5,371 bases of DNA, taken from NCBI GenBank assembly GCA_019508105.1, contig JAEKMB010000036.1:1-5371 (forward strand), in the 5' to 3' direction. Shown here piece after piece: positions 1 to 5,371 of this stretch. The DNA comes from Alphaproteobacteria bacterium. GTDB lineage: Bacteria; Pseudomonadota; Alphaproteobacteria; Micropepsales; Micropepsaceae. The translations under genes were made by a program, and so were the position numbers. The notes under the pieces were generated by a model. It worked only from the letters and a program-made list of their open reading frames with translations, had not been told where the DNA came from and made no database searches. Positions within the stretch are counted from its first letter, which is position 1. Every line of letters begins with the position of its first letter.

Positions 1-234
1 CACGCCGCCGCGGCAGCGCCAGATCAGGTCCGGCTTCAGCCCGATGATGGAATAGCGCCCGCGGGTTTCGCCGCCTTGCACGCTTTCCAGCAGAAAGGCG
101 TTGTCCTTGCCTTCACCCAGTTTTAGGAAGGCGGAAACCGGAGTCTCCAGATCGGCCACCAGCCGGGTAAAGACAAGCTGCGCCCGTCCTTTCGCATAGC
201 CGGCGGCGAAGCCGTCATAGTCCGGCTGGATCAC
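1..234 (-). CDS. trpE: Anthranilate synthase component I, N-terminal part (cut by left edge)
   Basis: TrpE converts chorismate to anthranilate, using ammonia delivered by TrpG, in the first committed step of tryptophan synthesis in the cytoplasm. Only the first 78 codons are present. They include the family's N-terminal signature: RLVADLETPVSAFLKL at about residues 24-39, then LLES at 48-51 and GRYSIIGLKPDLIW at 59-72. LLES is the segment that forms part of the tryptophan feedback-binding site in characterised TrpE proteins. The catalytic chorismate-binding domain lies outside the window. I chose the GTG at 234 because it gives the usual N-terminus, and an AGG (246-244) lies 9 bases upstream. 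The start overlaps the ppiD stop by 4 bases (GTGA), so trpE is probably translated by coupling from the ppiD message. Identification rests on recognised motifs and is firm; the exact start is likely but not proven. Confidence 0.93.
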   Translation of the reverse strand, partial: MIQPDYDGFAAGYAKGRAQLVFTRLVADLETPVSAFLKLGEGKDNAFLLESVQGGETRGRYSIIGLKPDLIWRCRGGV

Positions 235-2123
235 TGCCCGCTGCCTGTCACAGACTGGACCAGCTTCTGGTTCACTTTCACGCCCTGGCGGGCGCGGGCG
301 GCATTGGCCAGCGCGATGGAAAAATCACCGGCCACCGACTGGGAGAAGCGCATCACGCCGCCCTGAAAATCCGGGTCGCGCGGGCTCAGCGCCGGATGGG
401 TGATGCCGGTAATGCGGGCGATGATATAATTGCCCGAGGCGCCTTGCGGCCCGAATTCCACCCCACCGGCCGGGGCGCTGAACAGCTTGGTCACCATGGG
501 CGCGCTGAAAGTGGTGTCGTTGGTCCGGCGCGTCAGGGCCGGACTGTGCTGCACCGGCACTTTCAATTCCCTGGCGATACCGTCCAGCGACTTGTCCTTG
601 GCGGCCTGCAGGGCCAGCGTCTGGGCGCGGCTGGCCAGAAGCTTGCTGCGCTGCTCGGCGGTCCAGTCGGCCAGCGCCTGAGTGCGCACCTGATCCAGCG
701 GCTTCAGCTTGGGCGGCGTCACGCCATTCACATGGATGGTGTAATAGGCGCCCAGCTTGGTGGGGAAGGGATCAGTATCCTCGCCCACTTCACCCTTGAA
801 CACCGCCGGCAGGAATTCCGGATCGGCGGGAACGTCGGCGCGGGTGCCGTCCTTGGCCATGCCGGTGATGTCCACCCCGGCCAGATGCGAGACCTTCATG
901 CCGGCCTTCTTGGCGGCCTCTTTCATTTCGGCGCCGCCCGAACGGGCGTCGGTGTAGGCATTAACCGCATCCACCAGCTTGGCGGCGGCCAATTGGGTCT
1001 GGAGCGTCTTGCTGAGCTCATCCTTCACATCGGCCAGTGTCTTGCTGGAGCCCGGAATGATTTTTGTGACCCGCACCAGGGCATAGCCGCCAAAGCCCGT
1101 CTTGATCGGCTCGCTGACCTGGTTCAGCGGCAAGGCGAAGATTGCCTTGGCGCGCTCGGCGTCCGGCAGTTCATCCTGCGCCAGGGTGCCCAGCGAAATC
1201 TGGGCCGGAGTCTGGCCGCGGCGCTTGGCCAGTTCCTCGAAACTCATGCCGGCCTTGATCTTGGCGCTGGCATCGGCGGCTTCGGCCTGGGTCTTGAACT
1301 CGATCTGCTGCACGTCGCGCTTTTCGGCGATCACATAGGTGGACTTCTGCGCGTCATAGGCCTGCTGCAGCTGGGCATCGGTGACGGTGATTCCGCTCGC
1401 CACATCGGCGGGAGTGATGGCAGCGTAATCGGCGTCGCGATATTCCGGCGTCGAGTAACGCTCGGCATGGGCCTTTACATAAGCGCCGAGCACCGCGTCG
1501 CTGGGGGCAGAAACCTCGCCGGCCTGCTGGGGCGACAGCACCACATAATCGGCGGCGCGCTTTTCATTGATGTACTGGAAGATCGCCTGGGCGTAGGTAG
1601 GCGGGACCACGAAATTGCCTTCCACCGCTGCGGTGAGCTGTTCGCGCGTCATGTCCTGGCGGATCTCTTCCAGGAACTGGTCCTCGCTATAGCCGGCGGC
1701 CTGCACCGCCTGGACAAAGACCCGGCGGTCGAACTGGCCCAGGGTGCCGCGGAACGGCGCCATGGAGCGCACACTCTGCACCACCGCCGCGTCGGACACC
1801 GTCAGGCCCAGCTTCTGCGCTTCATTGTTGAGCGCCGTGCGGCTGATCACCTGCTGCAGCGCCACCTGGCCAAGGCCCATCCGCTGCGCCATTTCCGGGG
1901 TGATCTCGGTCCCCATCTGCTGGCCCTGATTGCGCAGGAAGTTGCGATAGACGCGCTGGAATTCCTGCTGGCCGATATCGGTGCTGCCCACCGTGGCGAC
2001 GGCCGCGCCGGAATTGCCGGTGAAGACGTCGGCGATGCCCCACACCACAAAGCTCAAGGTCAGGCCGCCCATCAGCAGGGTGGCGACCCAGGACTTGGAC
2101 AGAGCGTGCATCCATTGAATCAT
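231..2123 (-). CDS. ppiD: Periplasmic peptidyl-prolyl cis-trans isomerase D (SurA/PpiD family chaperone)
   Basis: PpiD is an inner-membrane-anchored chaperone facing the periplasm; in other bacteria it works beside the SecYEG translocon on newly exported proteins. The 630-residue length fits the family. A short cytoplasmic N-terminus with basic residue K10 is followed by one membrane segment at about residues 11-34 (SWVATLLMGGLTLSFVVWGI). A SurA-like helical chaperone region covers about 40-185, and a parvulin-type rotamase domain about 260-355, ending with the typical FALPLNQVSEPIKTGFGGYALVRV. A second, degenerate rotamase-like stretch follows at about 440-470, then a helical tail. The open frame extends 29 codons upstream to 2210, but that extension is rich in proline and arginine and crosses a good promoter. 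The ATG at 2123 puts MIQWMHALSKSW directly before the membrane anchor, as in homologues, and has GGA 9 bases upstream. It is followed by overlapping trpE. Whether this rotamase domain is catalytically active cannot be told; many PpiD domains are not. Confidence 0.93.
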   Translation of the reverse strand: MIQWMHALSKSWVATLLMGGLTLSFVVWGIADVFTGNSGAAVATVGSTDIGQQEFQRVYRNFLRNQGQQMGTEITPEMAQRMGLGQVALQQVISRTALNNEAQKLGLTVSDAAVVQSVRSMAPFRGTLGQFDRRVFVQAVQAAGYSEDQFLEEIRQDMTREQLTAAVEGNFVVPPTYAQAIFQYINEKRAADYVVLSPQQAGEVSAPSDAVLGAYVKAHAERYSTPEYRDADYAAITPADVASGITVTDAQLQQAYDAQKSTYVIAEKRDVQQIEFKTQAEAADASAKIKAGMSFEELAKRRGQTPAQISLGTLAQDELPDAERAKAIFALPLNQVSEPIKTGFGGYALVRVTKIIPGSSKTLADVKDELSKTLQTQLAAAKLVDAVNAYTDARSGGAEMKEAAKKAGMKVSHLAGVDITGMAKDGTRADVPADPEFLPAVFKGEVGEDTDPFPTKLGAYYTIHVNGVTPPKLKPLDQVRTQALADWTAEQRSKLLASRAQTLALQAAKDKSLDGIARELKVPVQHSPALTRRTNDTTFSAPMVTKLFSAPAGGVEFGPQGASGNYIIARITGITHPALSPRDPDFQGGVMRFSQSVAGDFSIALANAARARQGVKVNQKLVQSVTGSGQ

Positions 2124-2129
2124 GACGGC

Positions 2130-2239
2130 AATTCCGTGACTTAAGAGCGTGGCGCGGGAAGGCGGCGGATGATAGGGAGGGGGGACCTTCCCGGCAAGCC
2201 GCCAATCCACGTGCCTTTTGCCGGGGAAAACACGGAATT
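2130..2239. repeat. Perfect 9-base inverted repeat across the ppiD/tpiA divergent region
   Basis: AATTCCGTG at 2130-2138 is the exact reverse complement of CACGGAATT at 2231-2239. The two copies lie just upstream of the divergent start codons: 7 bases from the ppiD ATG and 15 bases from the tpiA ATG counted from the repeat edge. Each copy supplies a GGA near a ribosome-binding position, so the symmetry may reflect similar leaders rather than a protein-binding site. No function is claimed. Confidence 0.45.
2169..2197 (-). promoter_or_regulatory. Sigma70-type promoter of ppiD (and probably trpE)
   Basis: On the minus strand, TTGCCG (2197-2192, four of six bases matching TTGACA) and TATCAT (2174-2169, five of six matching TATAAT) are separated by exactly 17 bases. 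Transcription would start near 2162, giving a leader of about 40 bases before the ppiD ATG at 2123. The spacer is a C-rich run. An 8-base inverted repeat (2155-2162 with 2186-2193) overlaps the spacer and the predicted start, and could be an operator or a chance feature. The hexamers and spacing are read directly; promoter activity is inferred. Confidence 0.6.
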
Positions 2240-2241
2240 AC

Positions 2242-2246
2242 AAGGG
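2242..2246 (+). promoter_or_regulatory. Ribosome binding site that decides the tpiA start
   Basis: AAGGG at 2242-2246 lies 7 bases before the ATG at 2254. This supports that start over the in-frame TTG at 2218 and over the out-of-frame ATG at 2250, which is only 3 bases from the site. Confidence 0.75.
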
Positions 2247-2253
2247 CTTATGG

Positions 2254-3000
2254 ATGCGCTCGCTGGTGGCGGGAAACTGGAAGATGAACGGGCTGGCGGC
2301 GGGCCTGGCCGAACTCGCATCGCTGAAGGCGGCGCTGGCGGCAAAGCCGCCGGCCGCAGAGGTGCTGGTGTGCCCGCCTTTCACGCTTTTGGCGCAGGCG
2401 GCCTGGGCGGTGAAGGACGCATTTGCGCTGGGCGGGCAAGATTGCAGCCCTCACGACGGCGGCGCCTATACCGGTGACATCTCGGCCGCGATGCTGAAAG
2501 ACGCCGGCGCCTCTTATGTGATCGTGGGCCATTCGGAGCGCCGTCACTATCACGGTGAGCGCGAGAGCGATGTCGCGGCCAAAACCCAGGCGGCCTGGCG
2601 GGCGGGGCTGTGCGCCATCATCTGCATCGGAGAGACGGAAAGTCAGCGCGACGCCGGTGACGCCCATAGCATCTGCGCCGGCCAGCTCGACGCCAGCGTC
2701 CCCGATACGGCCACGGCGCAGAACACGGCGATCGCCTATGAACCGGTCTGGGCCATCGGCACCGGCAAGACCCCGACCTCGGCCGACATCGCCGCCATGC
2801 ACGCCCATATCCGAAGCTGCCTGGTGCGGCGGCTGGGAGAAGGGGCGCAGGGTATGCGCATTCTTTATGGCGGCTCGGTGAAACCGGAAAATGCGGCGGA
2901 AATTCTTAACCTGCCGGAAGTCAACGGCGCATTGGTGGGCGGCGCCAGCCTCAAGGCCGCGGATTTTCTCAACATTATCACGGCTTTTAAAGTGGTTTAA
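2254..3000 (+). CDS. tpiA: Triose-phosphate isomerase
   Basis: This cytoplasmic glycolytic and gluconeogenic enzyme interconverts dihydroxyacetone phosphate and glyceraldehyde 3-phosphate. The product is 248 residues, the usual length of a TIM barrel of this family. All key parts are visible: GNWKMNG at 7-13 with substrate-contacting Asn8 and Lys10, VGHSERR at 91-97 with catalytic His93, AYEPVWAIGTGKTPT at 161-175 with catalytic Glu163 and mobile loop 6, YGGSV at 205-209, and GALVGGASL at 225-233 for phosphate binding. The ATG at 2254 gives the canonical start MRSLVAGNWKMNG; an in-frame TTG 12 codons upstream adds only unconserved residues. It is transcribed divergently from ppiD, and I could not find a convincing promoter for it in the 130-base gap. 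Everything expected for an active enzyme is present. Confidence 0.98.
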   Translation: MRSLVAGNWKMNGLAAGLAELASLKAALAAKPPAAEVLVCPPFTLLAQAAWAVKDAFALGGQDCSPHDGGAYTGDISAAMLKDAGASYVIVGHSERRHYHGERESDVAAKTQAAWRAGLCAIICIGETESQRDAGDAHSICAGQLDASVPDTATAQNTAIAYEPVWAIGTGKTPTSADIAAMHAHIRSCLVRRLGEGAQGMRILYGGSVKPENAAEILNLPEVNGALVGGASLKAADFLNIITAFKVV

Positions 3001-3048
3001 CCAACTCGCCTGACCCTTTGTTAACGCCGCGCGCCGCATTCTCATCGC

Positions 3049-3063
3049 AATAAATAATAAATT
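3049..3063 (+). promoter_or_regulatory. AT-only island before the receiver-like gene, possible -10 region
   Basis: A run made only of A and T (positions 3049-3063) stands out in GC-rich surroundings between the tpiA stop and the next gene. AATAAT at 3053-3058 matches the -10 hexamer at five of six bases and would place transcription start at about 3065-3067, right at the proposed GTG, implying a leaderless message. No good -35 element lies at the right distance; TTGTTA at 3018-3023 is too far away. Two in-frame TAA codons (3055-3060) sit inside the island. Confidence 0.3.
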
Positions 3064-3066
3064 GCG

Positions 3067-3918
3067 GTGGGTAATGAGCAGGCTGTCCTACGACAGTTTA
3101 TCGAGTCGGTGCAGAAAAATCCGCCGGACATCGCGCTGTGCGAAGCGCAGGGCGCCGCCGACGAACTGTGCGCCGCCATCCAGCAGATGCGCCAGGGCGG
3201 GGCGGGGCATAATCCCTTCATCGTCATCATCGTCACCGCCTGGGAAAAGACCACCGCCCTGATCAACAAGGTGGTGTCCAGCGGCGCCGACGACCTGATC
3301 CTGCGGCCCTTTTCCACCGCCACCCTGGGCGCGCGCATCGAAACCCATATCGACCGCCGCAAGGGCTTTGTCATCACCACCGATTATGTCGGCCCGGACC
3401 GCCGCAAGGATGACGGCCGCGGCTCCGATGCCGAGCTGTTCGACCCGCCCAATTCGCTCAAGATGAAGGCCAAGGACAAGCTGTCCAGCGAAGCCATCGC
3501 CCGCAAGCTGGACGGTGAACTGAGGTCGGCGCGCGAAAAGCTGACATCGGAAAAGCTCAGGCGCGATTCCTTCCAGGTCTGCATCCTGTGGCGGCTAATC
3601 CAGGAAGCGCCGCTGGTGGCCGGCCAGCTCTCGCCCGATCTTGCCAGGCTCCAGGTGCTGGCCAAGTCGATCGAGGTGCGCTGCAGCGGTACCGAGTTCG
3701 AGCCGGCGGTGGAATGGTGCCAGTCGGTGCTGGCGGCGGCCGAGGGGCTGGTGCTGGGGGTGGACCGCAATGCCTCGCTGCACCTTTTGGGCCATGCCGG
3801 GCTCAGCCTGCACCAGATCTTCCATCCCGAGAAAAGCGCCGCCGACCAGCTCTCGGAAATCGACGCCACGGTGGCGATTATCCGGGCGCGGCAACAGACT
3901 CAAGCCCTGGCTAGCTAA
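3067..3918 (+). CDS. Degenerate response-regulator receiver protein with unknown helical C-terminal half
   Basis: The 283-residue product is receiver-like over residues 1-115. PPDIALCE (19-26) corresponds to the third beta strand and its phosphorylation site, but residue 26 is Glu instead of Asp. IVIIVTAW (52-59) keeps the conserved Thr57, and SGADDLILRPF (72-82) matches the last strand with Arg80 in place of Lys. The first strand and its acidic pair are missing, and the loop after residue 26 is shortened. DYVGPDRRK (106-114) resembles the tail after the receiver in a group of alphaproteobacterial single-domain regulators. Residues 140-180 are charged and helical, possibly a coiled coil; 180-283 is helical with no DNA-binding or enzymatic motif I recognise. 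The GTG at 3067 follows an in-frame TAA TAA, has no ribosome binding site, and is uncertain. The gene sits between tpiA and secG. I infer a phosphorylation-independent pseudo-receiver; a 5'-truncated decaying gene is the alternative. Confidence 0.75.
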   Translation: MGNEQAVLRQFIESVQKNPPDIALCEAQGAADELCAAIQQMRQGGAGHNPFIVIIVTAWEKTTALINKVVSSGADDLILRPFSTATLGARIETHIDRRKGFVITTDYVGPDRRKDDGRGSDAELFDPPNSLKMKAKDKLSSEAIARKLDGELRSAREKLTSEKLRRDSFQVCILWRLIQEAPLVAGQLSPDLARLQVLAKSIEVRCSGTEFEPAVEWCQSVLAAAEGLVLGVDRNASLHLLGHAGLSLHQIFHPEKSAADQLSEIDATVAIIRARQQTQALAS

Positions 3919-3994
3919 CGTCCCGTCCGGGCTGGAAAAACTGCTTCGGCTTCCCATTTCAGGCAGGATGCTCTAAGACCCCGCCCCGAAAGCC

Positions 3995-4004
3995 CGGAAT
4001 TCCG
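3995..4004. repeat. Perfect 10-base palindrome overlapping the secG ribosome binding site
   Basis: CGGAATTCCG reads the same on both strands and ends 2 bases before the secG ATG. Its GGA (3996-3998) is 8 bases from the start codon and is the only plausible ribosome binding site. The palindrome has no loop, so it is more likely a chance or protein-binding symmetry than a hairpin. Confidence 0.5.
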
Positions 4005-4006
4005 TC

Positions 4007-4354
4007 ATGCAGACCCTGTTGCTTGTCGCCGAACTGATCATCGCGGTGGCGCTCATCTGTTTTGTCCTGTTGCAGCGTTCCGAAGGCGGCGCGCTGGGCA
4101 TGGGCGGCGGCTCGTCCAGCATGGGCGGATTGTTTACCGCCCGCGGCGCGGCCGACACCCTGACCCGCACCACCGCCATCCTGGCCTTCCTGTTTTTCGC
4201 CACCTGCATTGGTCTGAACATCTTGGCACTCAAGGGCCGCGACCAGACCTCGATCCTTGATTCGGCGGCGCCCGCGCCGGGCACCGGCCTGCCGGCCAAG
4301 CCGGCGGCGCCTGCGCCTTTGCCGATCGGGCCCTCGGTTCCCAAGCCCCAATAA
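4007..4354 (+). CDS. secG: Preprotein translocase subunit SecG
   Basis: SecG is the small, non-essential subunit of the SecYEG protein-conducting channel in the inner membrane and helps SecA-driven export. The 115-residue product has two membrane segments, about 3-22 (TLLLVAELIIAVALICFVLL) and 56-75. Between them is the family's cytoplasmic loop with QRSEGGALGMGGG (23-35) and GLFTARGAADTLTRTT (41-56). The C-terminal tail from about 86 is Ala/Pro-rich and low complexity, as is common in alphaproteobacterial SecG, and probably unstructured. The start is the ATG at 4007, with GGA 8 bases upstream. The tpiA-secG-pyrG neighbourhood is a known alphaproteobacterial arrangement, here interrupted by the receiver-like gene 88 bases upstream. 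pyrG begins 91 bases downstream. Confidence 0.95.
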   Translation: MQTLLLVAELIIAVALICFVLLQRSEGGALGMGGGSSSMGGLFTARGAADTLTRTTAILAFLFFATCIGLNILALKGRDQTSILDSAAPAPGTGLPAKPAAPAPLPIGPSVPKPQ

Positions 4355-4384
4355 ATTCTGCGTTTTTCGCGGGCCTGTTAGCGG

Positions 4385-4404
4385 CGGAAAATATTTCCGT
4401 TTTT
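4385..4404 (+). terminator. Possible weak Rho-independent terminator between secG and pyrG
   Basis: CGGAAA (4385-4390) and TTTCCG (4394-4399) form a 6-base-pair stem with a 3-base loop (ATA), followed at once by five T residues (4400-4404); two G-U pairs could extend the stem. This is the layout of an intrinsic terminator or attenuator, but the stem is short and half A-U, so it may be inefficient. It could equally be a palindromic operator for pyrG. The structure is seen; the role is inferred. Confidence 0.35.
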
Positions 4405-4432
4405 GCGCTTGCGCGCGCGCACCAGTTTGACG

Positions 4433-5371
<939 letters not shown>

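Noticed and set aside
396..2144. 582-codon open frame on the plus strand opposite ppiD
   Set aside because: It lies antisense to a clearly recognised ppiD; its translation is rich in Gly, His, Arg and Leu with no family resemblance. Such long mirror frames are usual opposite GC-rich genes.
2174..2185. G-rich run in the divergent region as a possible quadruplex
   Set aside because: Only two separate G-tracts are present, too few for an intramolecular quadruplex.
2124..2210. Longer ppiD start at 2210
   Set aside because: The extra 29 residues are unconserved in character, push the membrane anchor away from the N-terminus, and overlap the predicted promoter.
2218..2244. tpiA promoter from TTGCCG (2218) and TACAAG (2239)
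   Set aside because: The spacing is only 15 bases, the -10 match is poor, and it would overlap the ribosome binding site.
2248..3045. 265-codon open frame on the minus strand opposite tpiA
   Set aside because: It is fully antisense to tpiA, whose catalytic motifs are all intact; the translation is Arg/His-rich and unrecognisable.
3001..3048. Terminator after tpiA
   Set aside because: The GC-rich self-complementary bases around 3026-3037 have no usable loop and no following T-tract.
3062..3262. ATG at 3074 and the frame around it as an alternative to the receiver-like gene
   Set aside because: The translation is Arg/Ser/Pro-rich with no receiver features, whereas the frame from 3067 carries clear receiver signatures.

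Overview
The window is GC-rich, densely coding chromosomal DNA of an alphaproteobacterium. The evidence is the gene order (trpE next to ppiD on one strand; tpiA, secG and pyrG on the other) and the close match of every recognised protein to alphaproteobacterial forms. I cannot place it below class from sequence alone. I see no mobile element, CRISPR array, tRNA or rRNA, and no gene-free stretch longer than about 130 bases.

Layout. The minus strand (1-2123) carries the last part of the window's leftward operon. It holds ppiD, a membrane-anchored periplasmic parvulin-type chaperone, then the 5' end of trpE, anthranilate synthase component I, which runs off the left edge. The ppiD stop and trpE start overlap as GTGA, which suggests translational coupling. 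A 130-base divergent region (2124-2253) separates ppiD from tpiA. It contains a good sigma70-type promoter for ppiD and a 9-base inverted repeat flanking the region. The plus strand then carries tpiA (triose-phosphate isomerase, complete), a response-regulator-like gene (3067-3918), secG (translocon subunit, complete) and the first 308 codons of pyrG (CTP synthase, cut by the right edge).

These are mostly housekeeping functions: glycolysis, protein export and folding, tryptophan synthesis and pyrimidine nucleotide synthesis. The unusual element is the gene between tpiA and secG. It encodes a receiver-like domain that lacks the first beta strand with its acidic pair, has Glu where the phospho-accepting Asp should be and Arg where the conserved Lys should be, and keeps the GPDRR tail of a family of alphaproteobacterial receivers. 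It is followed by a helical C-terminal half that I do not recognise. It is most likely a phosphorylation-independent pseudo-receiver, or a decaying remnant of one.

A smaller observation is that ppiD and secG, both products acting at the Sec translocon, share an almost identical leader ending at the start codon (CGGAATT, optional G, CCGTC, ATG).
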